From the NCBI RefSeq assembly GCF_036417845.1, contig NC_089979.1, positions 2,223,424-2,287,423 of the forward strand: DNA of 64,000 nucleotides, written 5' to 3'. The DNA comes from Apteryx mantelli. Its lineage: Eukaryota > Chordata > Aves > Apterygiformes > Apterygidae. Shown one piece after another: positions 48,644-62,380 of the stretch. The notes below the pieces were generated by a model. That model did not search any database and was not told the DNA's origin. It saw only the letters and a list, made by a program, of their open reading frames with translations. A program made the translations under genes and the position numbers. Every line of letters begins with the position of its first letter. The first letter of the stretch is position 1.

Positions 48644-48785
48644 GATTATTATCCTTCATTGTATACACTGGGAAACTGTGGAACAGAGAGGTGAAATAAT
48701 TTTCCTAAGGTTTTCCCACTGGCAGTGACAAATCTGAGAGTAAAATTCAGGGTCTTGAGGCTCAATCCATTGCTTCTGGGATTTC
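48644..48785 (-). repeat. MIR/CORE-SINE copy
   Basis: The order ATTATTATCC, ACACTGGGAAACTGTGGAAC, AGAGAGGTGAAATAATTTTC, CTAAGG, CCACTGGCAGTGAC, AATTCAGGGTCTTGAGG matches the reverse complement of MIR (gatgaggaaactgaggcacagagaggttaagtgacttgcccaagg ...). This is the clearest MIR-like copy in the window. Confidence 0.65.
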
Positions 48786-49394
48786 CCTGCTACGGAAGTG
48801 CAATAATTGTAGCACAGTCACCCTCAGTGCGAACAAGAGACCAGCAAAGGATCTTTTGGCCCCCAGACTTCTGACCTTCACACTTGGATATCTGAGGAGG
48901 TTCGCTATGCACAGCCAGGACAATTGCTGTAGAGGCCTCCCCTGCATGTCCTGGTAAATCCCAGTTACAGAAACTAGTAAGGTAACACAGGCTAGGACTC
49001 AAAGATATTGGAATAGTTAGCATAGCAGGGCATGCTGGGCCATACAGGAGAGGGGTATCAGGCGCTGCAGCAGGGAATGTTGTCCTCTGTCAGGGCTCCT
49101 TTGGTCTAGTGCTTCTGAGGTGGAAACAATTTCCTAAGTCGTGCTAATTTATGAGTTGTTGGACGTTTTCTGAGCAGCGAATGAGGGTCTGAATCTAGGG
49201 CTCCTTCTTACATTTGTCATTCAGCGCAATCTTCTCTCCTTCACACTCAGGCCTCTGCTGGGCCCTCTCAGCTCCTGGTGTGGCCAACATTTGGCCAACA
49301 CTGTCATTGCTAGCCCAGTGCAGTAGACTTCTACCTTCCTTATCTTCAGTGTGCTTCACCCATACTGTCCATCAGTAGACTCATAGCTGACCGT

Positions 49395-49467
49395 GCTTTG
49401 AGCAGGAGGTTGGACTAGATGCCCCCTGAGGTCCCTTCCAAACTGAATTATCCTATGATCCTACGGT
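49395..49467 (+). mobile_element. CR1 3'-end fragment
   Basis: GGAGGTTGGACTAGATGCCC, CCTGAGGTCCCTTCCAAACT and the octamer-like ATCCTATGATCCTACGG form a standard CR1 3' terminus. Only about 70 bp remain. Confidence 0.75.
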
Positions 49468-50165
49468 CACTCTGCAGCATAGCTTCTTGGAACCAAAAAA
49501 GACTTACAGGGCATGTTCAGCAGCAGGGTCAGTCAGTCGAAAAGAGTGTGTTTGTCTTCTGGCTTTTGCTGTCAGTATTTTCAGGGCAGGTGTCTTGTGA
49601 TCTGATTCTGGAGTCAGTATCATCTGTCCTGTTGACTTTCATCCAGGCCTGAATCAGGGAGCATTTCCATGTTGGCCCAGTGAGAGTAAGCGCTGTTACT
49701 CTCAGATGAAAATCTAGGGAGATGAATAGTGAGAAAGAGAGAACTTCCCTCTTGTCCTTGACTCGGGGGGCTTAGGGTAGAAATGTGGGTATGCTCACTA
49801 TGAACCTTGCTTTGCAGCTGTCCTTTAATACCACTCTTCATAAGCTTCCATCATGAGTCAGTCCTAATTTGGCTTTTAGAGAGAGATCTGCTGCCAGTCA
49901 AATAATTAATTGTACCGGAGGCCTTTAACAACCTGTGCATTAATGAGCCAGAATTCAGATATTCATGACTTAATGAAAACTGCAGTAGGACTGGCCCTGG
50001 GCTTCAAGCAGTTCTACACTGAAGGGAGGAAGCATTTGTTCCTAGTTAGGACATCGGTACAGGGAGGATAGAGCAGAGTGGCTTGTCACCATCTGTCAGT
50101 TCGAACTGGAACACAGCCAGGAGAGCTAGGCAGTTAATTAGAAATAAGAGCTGCTTCCTTTCACA

Positions 50166-50200
50166 CATATATATATGTTTATATATAGGCATATGTGTAT
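50166..50200. repeat. (AT)n/(CA)n-like simple repeat
   Basis: CACATATATATATG followed by TTTATATATAGGCATATGTG, an alternating purine-pyrimidine tract. Confidence 0.75.
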
Positions 50201-52789
50201 TGCCATTAGTGGAAGTATCTCTCTCTTTCCTAATTAGATGAGCCAGCCAAAATTTTACTGGATGATATTAGCTCTGGAGAACTTGCTTAGCCACATCAAT
50301 CTGCCTTAGCTTTTTATTTCTCTTCATGAGCTCCAGGACAAACCTAGGGAAACACAGCCCTACAGCAAGGGATGATGTAACACCCAGGTAACTTACTCTT
50401 TGAATGGACTTGAAGAGAGTGGCATCGGACTCAAGGAGGAAAACCCTGCCATTTGTGTTGTAGGGGTTATTCTGCTTGCTGGCATCAACAGTAGACTGCT
50501 GGCATCTCCTGAAGTGTCCTGTAAGCAGTGATTGCGAGCATGCCTTGCTAGCAAATATCATCAGCTTCTCCCATATGTGCGTATTGTGTCCAACCAGCCA
50601 CCTAGGATGGCTGCTCCTGGAAGGAAAAGAGCTCCTTCTCAGGCCATTAGGATTCAGATGATGAATACAGACGTGCTGTGAAACTTTGAATAACCAGATG
50701 TCTAGCAGGACTGACCAAACTTTGCAGACCTAGGGCAAGTTTTCTGTTATCCTACGAATGTGTGGGTCCTGACAGAAGTCTTCTTGTGAATTTTGAAGCA
50801 AAAGCTTATAGTGTTACTGTTTCTGCCTCTCCATCCAGCTCTGAGAGGGATGACAGAACAGAACATGCACCTGCCCAGCAACAACTCCGTTTTGATGTCT
50901 GCAATTATTAGTTAAAACCAGACATGAAGGTGGATTTGCTTTTATGCTGTGAGTAGGTCTACATGGTCTTTAAGATCCTCAACAGGATTTTCCAGAGTCC
51001 GTTAGCTTGATTTCTGCTGTCCTTTGTATGTGTCACCACAGGAAACTTTCCAGTCTCCTGCAGAAGTCTCAGATGCCTTTGGGAATCTCATGTTGCACAA
51101 GATGTCAGTGAAAGATCTGTTTAGCAAAAAGTCTTAGGCTCCTTTGACCAAGCCCAGTTCTGCACAGTTGTGGGATAGTCTCTGAGAGGAGAGAAGGAAG
51201 ACAGCAGCTGTCCTCAGAAGATTTCTTCTTGTTCCTGAAGAATGGCCTCATCTCTTCTTTCTCAGACCTCAGCCAAACCTTGGAGAGTGTAAATCTTTCC
51301 ACTCCCTCTGTGCACTCAACCATATCTCTGTGTCCCTAGGACTGAGATTCCCCACATTCCTGCCCCATCCTCACTCCTAGTTGATGCTTTGCTCTTTCTC
51401 TGTTTTGCAATGACTTCCTTTCTGCACCAAGAACTTTCCAGTGGACCTCTCCCAACTGGTTCCTAGGTACATCCTTGTCAGAAAACCTTCTTTGTCTTTT
51501 GGGAAGCGACTCCCAAAGGAAATATGACATGAAGAAGACTGTCTCTGAGGCCTCTTTGTGATCTGTGAAGTCTAAAGGTTCTGTTTTTCTAACAAGCAGA
51601 TGAAAGACTGGACAGATGTTTAGCATTCAAATGAAGAAAGTCTCCATCCCTCTGCTTCTTACAGACATCAGTGTGCATGTGTAGATAAGAGATGAGCTAA
51701 GGTTTCACAGCTCACTTGTGGAATGACTCGTCCCTTTAATTACATCCCTTTAATTATAAATTAGCCTCCCTGACCTTTTCTTCTTGCTTTCTCTTGAGTG
51801 CCACAGCACAGTGTGATCTCCGTGCTGCCGAGAGCAGAAGCAAGCAATGTCTATTGGCAGAAATGCTGTTTGAGCTGTGGCCACACAGTCATCTCCCATA
51901 ATTTGATGAGGTATTCCAAAGATACCCCTTCTTCTTGAAAAGGTCTTTGTGATTTAGAGAGGGCTGGCAAACACAATGTCCAAATCAACATGTGAACCTG
52001 CGGAAAGAAGAAAAAGAAATCTAACAAATTAGGATACTTAGATTTGAGCATAAGAACTCTAAAGGCTGGCGAAAGTGAAGAGCCAGAGTCAAGAGTTCCT
52101 AGACTGATTCACTGCTATGCTCTCTCCATTTTGAGGTCCTTGTAAGTTTATTGAAAGCAGTGATGTTACTTTGATGCAGAGCTGGAAAAATGTAAGGCTT
52201 ATTCATCATGAATATTCCAGCAAAAAAATGCTTCTTGGCAAGAGCAAATATGAAATCCAACCAGGAAACCTCCAGAAGAGAATGAAGAAAAATTTCTAAA
52301 ACTGGCAGTTCCTTGGCAGAAATGAATACAGGAAGTAAAGATTACCTGTGAATTTCCTTTACATTAGAGCATCAAAGTCTTCAGGAACAGAACATCCTAA
52401 AATGGAAAAACATTATTTGAGGCCACTTGCCTTTTATTCATCAGTGAATTTTGAAATTTTCTACCCTGTTAAAGTGTTTGGAATAACACCAGATTCGCCC
52501 ACTCTGTGCTGACATTTATCTCATCCCGTTATATGTATTACGTCGCCACTCCAGCTTTAGCTAGGATATAATGTAAGGGACATATACACAGTTTTAGAAG
52601 AATATAGAGTCATATACACTTATTTATAACTGTATATACATTTATAATTATCTTAATTGGGAAGAAAGTTAAGTATACAGTAGACCAATAATGACTTCCT
52701 CTCCTCTGTAAAAATGCCACGAAAATCTCTTTCCTCCTCAGTGAAGAATGCAGATTTGTGTGGACACCTAATTAGGCTGGCAAATTTTC

Positions 52790-52804
52790 TTTTTTTTTTT
52801 TTTT
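52790..52804. repeat. Poly-T tract
   Basis: A run of T residues followed by A-rich sequence (AAATAAAAAATAAAAAAG), simple low-complexity DNA. Confidence 0.85.
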
Positions 52805-55800
52805 CAAATAAAAAATAAAAAAGCTGAAAAAAAAAGACATGTTTTGTTTCTAGGAATTTATTTTTAGTGAAGATTCCATTTTAAAGTTATTTTTTCTTTC
52901 ATTACAAAAAATTGAGAAGAAGGTGTGAGGCTTCCTATAGTGTTAAATGAAATGCATTGGTTGGCTGAGTTTTAATTTTAGTTAGGCTTTTCAGTTCAGC
53001 CCTTGCCCTTCCCCCTCCCCACAATTTCCAAAATGAATTATTTTTCTAAATTCCCTTAGAAAACCCAAAACATTGAATATCAAATGACTCACCGGCGTCT
53101 CTTGCTTGAAAGCAGTGCTTAGCTTCCCAGGTGGGGTAAAGCCCCTAGTATGTGGTCACTTTTAAGAGCGGCAGCGCTTATCTCTTCCTCAACCAGCCTG
53201 AAGCACAATGCAAGAAGCAGAACAGGGGGCTGGGAAGGGTGCAGAGGCCCAGGCAGGGGGTGATGAATTTTCTCTTGAGATGCTCTTCCAGCATCTGATT
53301 CCTGACATCTAAACCCACAGTTGCAGAGCAGCGGGTAGTGAGACTTGGGGCAGGCCTGGCCAGTCAGTCCTGAGTGGATAGTAGTGGTGGGCTGGCATCA
53401 CCATCACAGGTTTTGTGCTTAATTAGGGTAGGAGCAGTGCTGCTCACCAAAAGATGGGCAGCTGGATTGAGGAGCAACATCTGAGAACAGCCAAACTAAG
53501 AAGGGATCGCCCGAAGGTGACGAGAAGAAAGACAAGGCTATTTGGAAGGAGCTGCTTTGGGAGGAAAGGTGAAGGGTGCTGGAGGGTGAGAGGTTGGAAT
53601 GAGAGACAAAGATCCTACCTGGGGAGGATGATCAGAGGGGAAAGTGGGAGAAGGTTTCAGAGGGTCAGACCACATCATGCTGCAGGTTGTCCCACGATGA
53701 GAGCTGAGTGATATGAACAAACTTCCCTGGGCTTTCTCTTTGGTGAATCATCACGCTCTGCTGTTTGCAAATGTTCTCACTGTCAGGATGCGCAAGAAAT
53801 TCAGGTGTGGTTGGCTAACACAACTGAAAACGTCTTGCACTACATACCAAGTGGAAGGGAAATCACTCAGTGTTTACCAGGAAGCAAGTGGGAAATTCCA
53901 CCTTACATAAGAGGACTTTTGCTGTCCTCCAGAGAGCTCTGTATGACCTAATTTCCTCAGGATTTTCATTGGAACTATTCAAAAAACTTCATATACATGT
54001 CTTGATTTACAAGTCGAGAAGAAAAGAATAGAAACCTTGCTTTCTTCCTTACTGCACATTGCATAAGGCTTTAATAGCAAGCAATAGCTTACATGGGTTT
54101 GATTTTATTACACTTAAATGGGTAATTCTTGTGTCTCCAACTGTGCCCAAGAGGACTGAATAGAACAGAAGTGACTGTACTGCAGTACAAACGGGTCTTT
54201 GAATTCCTCTTAGAATCCCACAGCCTGGATTGTATTTAATAAGTCATGCACAGTAAATACGACCAAGAGGCGTGAGGAGATTCATTAATATTTGCAAGAT
54301 GCTCAGGTGCCACTTTCACAAATGCCATAGGAGAACATTGCAGACAGAAGAGAAGATGGGGAAAAATGCCCTGTTTATGTCTCTGTCCCTCCTCTTGCTC
54401 ATTAGTGAAGAATGTTCTTTACCACAAGAAATCCCCAGACATAGCTAATAAACTAAATAAAGCCATTTCTAATTTTATCCCTGCCCTCTTGTGACAAGGA
54501 GACATAAAGTTGTATCTGAAAGCCCATGTCCCTAGCCCTGCCTTTGAGGATGGTTTGTACCGTCACAGTGTCTGCTGGTTGCAGGGCAGGGACTTCTTGC
54601 AGTGTGCCACAAGCCTTGCCACAACGGGCAAATTAAGCAGCAGGATGGTGTGAATGCTTTGGTGGGTAGGTGGGCTTGTTCAGGTGGCTTTTAGACACCG
54701 TTGTGCCAGTCTGGTGGCTGAGACAGCCTGGGACTCTTGCATCCCATAGCCATCCTGAAGCTATTTTCACTCTGCTGCTCCCTTCCCAGGTGATGATGAG
54801 CATAGATATCTTTCCAGTGAATATCTCCTGTTCTTTTCCCTTTCCTGCTGCATCACGTTTTAATTTCTTGTTAATCTTCTCACAATTCAGCCAATTTCCA
54901 CCCCTACTTCTTAATCTGTCCTTACTGAACTTAAAGCCTTGCACAACCTCTACTTCCAGTGAAGGTAGCCTTCTCCTCCCCTTCGCCATGGTCACTCAGC
55001 AAGCCAGCTCCATACACCTTCATGAAGTGATAGGCTACATGCAGTGTCCCTATGGTCTCGGCAAAATCTCCAAATAACCTGCCTCAGTCAACCCTGGTTT
55101 CTTATTGTGCCTTTTTTCTCAGACAGAGGATGCTGGGTTAGGCAGGCAATTGGCCTGAGATAGGAGATCTGGCTTGACGGGACCTTTCCACAGCAAGATA
55201 ATTTGTGCAGCTGGGCTTTGATGAGACTGCTACAGTTGCTTAAGGTCAGATATTGGATCCTTTGCAGTCAGTTTAGCAATGCAGAAAAGGAATTACAGCG
55301 TATCTTTTAAAACTCTGTAAAAGAGTTAATATTTCACTGTTCACAGTTTAATAAATAGTTAACTAATATGCAAATCAGCATGTCTCCTAGGGCCATCTGA
55401 AAAACCTTGTCTCAAGGTGTTTATAATGCATGATGCGCACTTTAATATTTGCAATATGTTTCATACCAGTAATCGTTTGCTCACCCTTAATAAAGGGAGC
55501 TGTTGTTAAACCGTGACCTGTTTCATGCTGGCTATGTCTACAATAGTTAATTAAAAAGTGTGAGGGGGGCGTTGCTGGGTACCAGAACTGGATTGGTTAT
55601 GCTGTTGGGCTGCTAGCAGGCACCTGGCCTGCTCTTGGGTGAAACAGCACACTCCTCAGAAATTTCTGAGCACAAGCAGGGAGTTAGCTGGTGTCAGGGA
55701 CTGAATGCAGCAGCAGTTTGGAAGTGCTTCTCCACCTTGTTTTGGAGGGTAGGAGAGTGATAGTATGGAAATGGATTGTTCCATGCTTGGTGATCTCAAT

Positions 55801-55811
55801 GCCAGAAAATA

Positions 55812-56032
55812 TTCTGAATATGAGGAAAAACTTCTTTACTGTGAGTGTGACAGAGCACTGGAACAGGTTGCCCAGAGAGGCTGTGGAGTCTCCTTCTCTG
55901 GAGATATTCGAAACCTGCCTGGACGCGATCCTGTACAATGTGCTCTAGGTGACCCTGCTTGAGCAGAGGGGTTGGACTAGATGATCTCCAGAGGTCCCTT
56001 CCAACCTCAACCATTCTGTGATTCTGTGATTC
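55812..56032 (+). mobile_element. CR1 LINE, 5'-truncated 3' end
   Basis: The plus strand reads through the last CR1 codons (NFFTVSVTEHWNRLPREAVE) and the 3' tail (TTGGACTAGATGATCTCCAG, GGTCCCTTCCAACCTCAACC) to two ATTCTGTG octamers at 56013-56028. It is nearly identical in the shared part to the CR1 at 40462-41612, so both belong to the same subfamily in opposite orientations. Confidence 0.93.
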
Positions 56033-58099
56033 CCCTAATACATTTAATTTACAAGTACAGATATAGTATTGACTATCAAGTAACAGTTAAATGGAGGGAG
56101 TTGGGGGTAATAAGTAAAGGACCTGGATCAGATTCAAAGGTGTGACCAAGATGCCAAATGTTCTATTTTTCTGATAATGACCCATTCTTAACCATCAATC
56201 AGGCACTTCTCACAGGCTACATCCTTTCCCATCTTTTTTCTTTTGCTTTCAGTTCCCTGACTGGCAGTGTCAGCTACAGAGAGCACTGCTATATCTAACT
56301 ATATCCAACATCTCCTGATCTGATTACTTCTGCTCCTCTCACAGGGCTTCCGGGGGCTTTGAGCTGTTAAACTGGAAATATCTCCAAATTAAAATCAATG
56401 CAGCTCCTAGTGCAAAGAGTGCCTTACTTACTATTATTTGTAATTTTAAACCTTAGAGTGACAAGGACAGACAGGAAAAAAAAAAAGGAAAAAAAAGAAA
56501 GATCATAAATCCCATATAGAAGCCTGTCAACAAAAATCTAGTTCTAACCAATGTCCTTTCCTCCCTTGCCATTTAGGATTTCATTGAGTCCCATGGAGCC
56601 AATATTCCCATGTGTCCCACAGAGCTTGGGATGGTACTTCAGGGAGATGGAAGAGCTGAGTTAATGTTGCTAATACCCTAGTTTACAAAACAACAAGAGA
56701 TTCACCCCTGCTACTTTTCCTTTGATATCTTGCCTCTCCTGCAAGTTTGGCTCTGGTCTAAGAAGGCTAGTAGTCCTTAAGCACTTGTGTAAGTTAACCT
56801 ACCTGAACAAGTGAGGTTGAAAAATACTCTCAGATGAAGCAAATCTGTCACTGTTCACTTTCCACAGCTGAAAGAGCCATTGGGAAGAAAGACGCTCCCC
56901 TAAAATGGACCCAGATTCAGCCAGTTCAACTTTACTGATGCCTACAGATCCTCTAAACTCCTGCTGCCAGGGTCTTATTCTTGTAAATGTTATAAGACAG
57001 AGTGGAAAATGAATCACAGTTTCATGAAAAGAGATGGCCAGCTTAGCCTAAAGTTATTTTTATAGACAGAAAGAATTGTATGAATGATGGATGTAAGTCA
57101 GTTTTCACATTTGCCAGGGGCATGTCTCCTCTGATTATTTTAGCACTTGCATCCTTGGTATGTTCTATTTGGTTTCTTTTTTTAGACTTGGAGGTAGCAA
57201 TTTTATTTATTTTATCAGGCGAAGGTATTAAGAGGCTTAGAAACTGCAAATCAAACAATATACACATAAAACTGGGCCTTCCTGGAGGGTTTCAGATCTT
57301 GGTCATAGTGCTGGCAGTGTATGCTTGAAAGGAGTGTCTACCTCTGCATGTAGTTCTCAGTTGTTGCAATTGTGAGAGTATAAATAAGCAATGAAAAAGC
57401 ATCTCATTGTTACTAATAATAATATGGAAAGTGTGTCACTGAATCTTGACCGTGAGAACTGCAGCCACCATAACATAACCCTTCCTTACCGTTGTCAAAC
57501 GCCTTCTTAAAATGGATGTGGTTCCTCTACAATCTCCTGAATGTCAATTATTAATGTTGAACAAAGACCCTGCACACTTGGATGTTTCATCTAAAGCTCT
57601 GATGGTACCTTATAAAACTTATTACTTGGTTACATCTCAATGTGCTGGTCAGGCCTATGAAATCTTACTGTCAGACCTCGGTCTCATTTGGAGACATTGA
57701 ATACTAGCAAATTACAAATAATGAATAATGTTCCATCCCAGAGGGTTACATTATATTGATGGATGGAGTGATTCCATCCCATTTTGGACCAAGCCCTAGA
57801 GCTTTTATCTACTTTTACTCAGGCTCTTATTGAAGTCAATCTGTCAAACTTGAGGTTATTAGTGGTTAATCATTTTTTATTTCAGTCTCCTTTTGATTAA
57901 AAAAGGACAAGACAGGGTGGAACAATGTTAAACTTCCCCTGGCCAGGGGTAAGATAACAGCCATCAGTTTTTCAGTGGGATCTTGCCTCTGGGTAAGCCA
58001 CACGTCCTAGATCCACTGTGTCCCCAGATGCCATGTCTCCCAGATCCAATCCCATGTGCCATCAGTTTTTGCCCCCTACCAAAAGTGATTGTTGACTGG

Positions 58100-58195
58100 G
58101 ATTTCAGAAAGAGCAGCTTTGCTACCAGACCATTTCTGATCCTCAGCAAGTCTCTTTTCTTCCAATTTATGCTCTGTGAGGTGGAGGGAGTGTTG
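58100..58195 (+). repeat. Possible MIR-like fragment
   Basis: TGATCCTCAGCAAGTCTCTT followed by TTCTTCCAATTTATGCTCTG and TGTGAGGTGG recalls the central MIR sequence on the plus strand. Weak. Confidence 0.3.
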
Positions 58196-59799
58196 CGCCA
58201 TCAAGCAGATTCATGAGGATAAAAAGCCATTAATGACCATGGAGACTTCAGGCAGTCTCATAATGAGCCGCATGAGTCCCTAGATAGGCTAACAAAAACA
58301 AAATCATATTCCACAACCACGAATCTCACGCTACTTCCTATCAGTTAATCACCGGCAAGTTGTCTCTTTGAGAAACAGTTTTTCCTGCTGACTGCTGATT
58401 TTCTACCCATATGCCCCATTTCTTTTTAGGAAAGAAAAATTCAGTCCGGCTCCCTGCCAATTGCATGCAGTCAGTCTCGACACTGGACAGTTTTTCCTGC
58501 CTTACCTGCATTAACATATTTCTTCCAACTCTTCTGGCTTTTGCAGCATTCAAACTAGGTCTGGTACCATAGACAGAGCCACATAAAAACAGACTTTTTT
58601 TTTTTTTTGGTCCTGCAAAAGCTGTTTGGATTTGAGAAGCTTAATTTGAGTTTTGGGAAGCACAAGCTCATGCTCAAAGGAGTGGGGAGAAGATACCGGG
58701 GGAGTGGAAAGGAGGACAGCCTGGTACAAAGCAACTCTCACCCTTGCTGAAACAGGAAGGCATAAGTTTGTGAGACCCTTTTGGCCTAAAGGATGTGCTG
58801 TTTCCCACTGAAAAGAACATGTCGGTAGATACTGATGAACTCTACCTGAAGATCAATCAAACCACAGATGGAAACACCTATTTACATGCACTCTCTTTAT
58901 CCATCTGTCAGTTCAGTCTCTTTCTAAAGCCTGTTCCTGCTGCCTTTTAGGGATGGATGAAGTCCTCTGTACCAGCTCCTGTGGCGTCTGGCAAATTGTC
59001 CGAGCGTCACACTGCTGACTACAACACTGACGTGGCTAACAGGGAGCAATAGCTCTGGTACCACCTGTTAATGCTTTAGAGACTTTCTGGGTTCCCATCA
59101 GCTTGGGGAAGGAAACAAAAAGCTGGTTGAATTTATTTTCTGGCTCTCCATGGTGCAGAATCTCCCTAGGTTGCCACTGCAATAAATCTGAAAGCTATTT
59201 GTCTAATTTCTGCTATTTTTTTAAATGGAATTGTGTTTAATCACTATTTAATTTGCTTCTTGATCAAAAGGATGGCAGAAATTCCCAGTAGCTGTATTTT
59301 TTTTTTTTTTGTCTATATACCTTACAAGAAACCCTCTGCAATTACCTTCAGGGTGTATAATGACCCTTCTTGGAGCAATGGCAGGCTCCCACCATCAGCC
59401 TGAAGGATGTCGGGTCAAGCCTTAGGCAGCTACTCTCCTTTTCCCTATAATCTCATCAATCTTCATCATCACTGTCTGTGTAAAGCTACACAGTGCTTAT
59501 GTTATGTTGCATTCATGCAAACAGAGATGTGTCCTGCTTGGAGTTGGGCCCACTTCTTGCTTTGCCTCTGTCACACTGTGCTACCTCCTGGTATGCCAGC
59601 AATAGTTATTCTGATGCTAGTGAAATGGTCAGGCTGATCACCTGGGTTTCAGTTCGCAGCTGCTTTCCAGCACCATCCCCAAGCAGAGGAAGACCAGTTC
59701 TCTCCTTGTCAAGCCTTCTAGTTTGGTGAACCCTGCTGTGACCTCAGGTCCTCTCTCTGAATCAAGGAACCTTGTCTCTCAAGAAGAAAAGTGCTTCAC

Positions 59800-59905
59800 A
59801 GAGGACTTTGCAAGGTTTCTTCAGCGGTAAGAACGTGAAGAATCGAACTCCAGCCTGGGCTAGGCACTCTGCCAGCATTTAAAAGACCAGAGTATAATCC
59901 AGTGT
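59800..59905 (-). repeat. Possible tRNA-derived SINE (MIR-like) head
   Basis: On the minus strand TGGCAGAGTGC, CCTAGCCCAGGCTGG and AGTTCGATTC resemble the tRNA-related head of MIR-type SINEs (A-box and B-box-like strings). The spacing between the boxes is too short for a functional tRNA gene. Confidence 0.3.
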
Positions 59906-61066
59906 CTGCTTTAATTCTAAGCATGAAGTTTGAACTAGAATGGTCTACTGGACAAGCTCTGTAACCATGGCTTTGCGAATCTATCTCTTTATTTCCTTTC
60001 CTGCCCTTTTATTGCCTGTTTCAAGTAAGCATTTTCATTTGTACCAAGTAAAACAGAACAGATTCACATACACGTTTTTAATTAAAAAAAAAAACAAACC
60101 AGTATTTTGAATTCATCTGAGCTGAGACTTGTTGGGTAAGGGGAGAGGAAACTTTTCTTCAAATTCGTTTGCTGCTGAACCAAAAAGTCCTTCCTTCTCA
60201 GATGTTTAGACAGCCTTAAACCACCACTTCAGTGAAAGTGGAGAAGGTGTTTGAACGTAAATTTTCCACTCCAGAGATCATTGTTCTACTTTCTGGGTAG
60301 GAGTGGCGTAAAGTAACTGAGGATCATAGTACACATTGGTGAGTAATCTCATTACTAAAAAGAATAGATGTTTCTGCTTCCACGGCTCCTGTGCATCATA
60401 CCTGCAAGTGTGACTGAATTCTTTTGAGATCTGTCACCTGGAAGTGGCTTCTGACTAATCCTCCCACAACACAGTCACAGTTTGCGTAATGGAACTAGCC
60501 AAGATGCAGTTCCCCCTTCCCTGATGGTACCCTGATCACGAGGATAACCTCTTCTTGAGGTTTTACTCCCACCCAAGGTGGCTGGTTGCTTTCAGGTTCC
60601 AAGAGATGCTGGAAGAAAATGGTAGAGAGGTACCACTTTCTCCTCTAATCCACCCTAAGTGGATTTTCCTTTTCTTCTGCTATCAAAGTCTCTGTCAAGA
60701 GAGAAAACCCTAGGTCACTTGGAGTGATGGAAATGGTACCTGCAAAGGAGAGAAGAAACAGAAGCTGCTACCAGTGTAAGTATGAAAGCCAAGGAAGTCT
60801 CTAAAACCAAAAAATGACCAAAAAACCACCCCATCCCCACCCCAACTTGCTGCCTGCTTTTTATGCAGAAGGAATCTGCCTAAATTTACAGTTATCACAT
60901 ACCACAGGTGTGGGGATCCTACAGGCAGTAGCATGGACTTGTGTTGGTGAGAAAGACTAACAAGCAGAATTTTTGGGGCTCCTTCTGTCTCTCCAGCCTT
61001 GCTTCGTCTGTGATGACAGCTCAGCATCATCGTAGCCCCTCTATCTGCACACAGCAGAGAGAGTTT

Positions 61067-61110
61067 ATGTTATTTATAGTCCATATGTATGTTATTTATA
61101 GTCCATATGT
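61067..61110. repeat. 22-bp perfect tandem duplication
   Basis: The 22-nt unit beginning ATGTTATTTATAGTCCATAT occurs at 61067-61088 and again unchanged at 61089-61110, followed by an ATATATA tract. Confidence 0.95.
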
Positions 61111-61179
61111 ATATATACGTATCTCCTGAAGGAAGGCAAAGGGACAGCAAACAACTGGACCAGTGGGAATAGCACTGGG

Positions 61180-61300
61180 TGTAAATGCAAGAGACTTGGA
61201 TTCAAAGATCAGTGAAGCAAGCCACTGACTTTCTGAGTTACCTTCAGTGTAACTTCATGTAATTTTGTCTTTTTTTCAATTCCTTTCTGTGAGGTAAGGA
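61180..61300 (+). repeat. MIR/CORE-SINE-like copy
   Basis: GAGACTTGGATTCAAAGATC, GCCACTGACTTTCTGAGTTA, CCTTCAGTGTAACTTCATG follow the MIR plus-strand order (agacctgggttcaaatcc, gccactgactctctgtgtga, ccttgggcaagtcactt). Diverged. Confidence 0.5.
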
Positions 61301-62367
61301 GATAGATCACAGTTTCTAAAGGTGCCTCAAGGCTTAGCTTTATAAAAGACTATGAGACATGTGGAGATTGGGGTGCAAGGAGAGAGTTTAAACATCTACC
61401 ATCAACCCTCACTTATCCAGGGTTATGGGTTGGTATAAATGGGCAAGAGCGAGGGACACGTGCTTGATGGAGATGGGCCTCAAAGGGAGAGGTCAGAGGA
61501 AGGTGGGACCTGCTTAATGCAACCTAGATGGCAGGGGAGGAGAGCAAAAGGCAGATGGTATATTGGTATCTGAGGACAGAGCAGATGTATTTGCTAGAAG
61601 AGAGAGGGAAGTCAGCACAACATATCTGCCAGAGATATAACCCAGGGAGTACCACTGTAAGTGGTAAGGGAATGGAAGGGAATGTTAAATAATTTGTTTT
61701 ATCAGTGCTGTGCAGGAGGCCTTTGTGTGGAGTGCCACACTTACTTTCCAGGACACTCATCATCCGAGGCAGCAGCAGCTAGGTCCCTGAGCTGAATCCA
61801 TGCCAGCTATGTCTGGAGCGGGATGCAGTAGACTGCATCAATGGGAAATGATTCCTGGGCATAACGGCACACCGAGAGTAAAGCCAGCTTCCCTCAGCAG
61901 GCACACTGAGCCTCAGGGATGTCCCAGCCAGCTCAGAGATGGTTCATGAGATTGGTCTCCATCCAGGAAGATTCCCAAAGAAACTGGCTGAGTTAGTTAT
62001 CACTTCTGTGTCTGTAGACAGAGGCTCCTGTCCTCTACTTTGCAATGCAGTCACCTTCGGCATAACCTGTGACTTCGGAGTCGCGTCTCTCCCTGTTCAA
62101 AAAAAATGACACTAGTCTACCTTTTCCTCCACGCTACTGATTTCTACAGCCAGCCCAATGGACTTTGACACCACAACACTGGAGACCAGACTGAAGACCA
62201 AATTGCTCTCTGAACCAGTTCTGATGGATCATGTTGTTGAGAAGAGTCATATGAGCAAGATGGGCTAAAATCCACTGAAGTCAATCAGAACTCAGTCCAT
62301 CATAAATATATTATTTTAGTTTCTTGATTGAGTGACTGTGCATGTCTACAGTGGTCACAAACTGAAG

Positions 62368-62380
62368 CCCCCCCCCCCCC
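62368..62380. repeat. Poly-C homopolymer, 13 nt
   Basis: Thirteen consecutive C residues, directly visible. Confidence 0.95.

Larger units (their letters stand above)
41613..49394. other. Intergenic DNA; no gene recognised
   Basis: The 41613-41860 segment next to the CR1 may belong to another old repeat (it includes GAAATGCAGCCACCCCTGGG), which I cannot name. A possible CR1 tail lies near 45.4 kb, a stop-poor region at 46171-46854, short tandem duplications at 47.8-48.0 kb and a MIR-like copy at 48.6 kb. The minus-strand frame at 45123-45593 (156 codons) matches nothing I know. Confidence 0.55.
49468..55809. other. Intergenic DNA; no gene recognised
   Basis: AT-rich stretches occur at 50166-50200 and 52540-52700, and a T-run at 52790-52804. 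The frames at 53454-53711 and 54633-55077 show no familiar domain. An ATGCAAAT octamer lies at 55369-55376 in an AT-rich stretch; single octamers are common by chance. Confidence 0.55.

Noticed and set aside
59800-59905. tRNA gene candidate on the minus strand
   Set aside because: A-box and B-box-like strings are only about 14 nt apart and no cloverleaf can be drawn; better explained as a SINE head.
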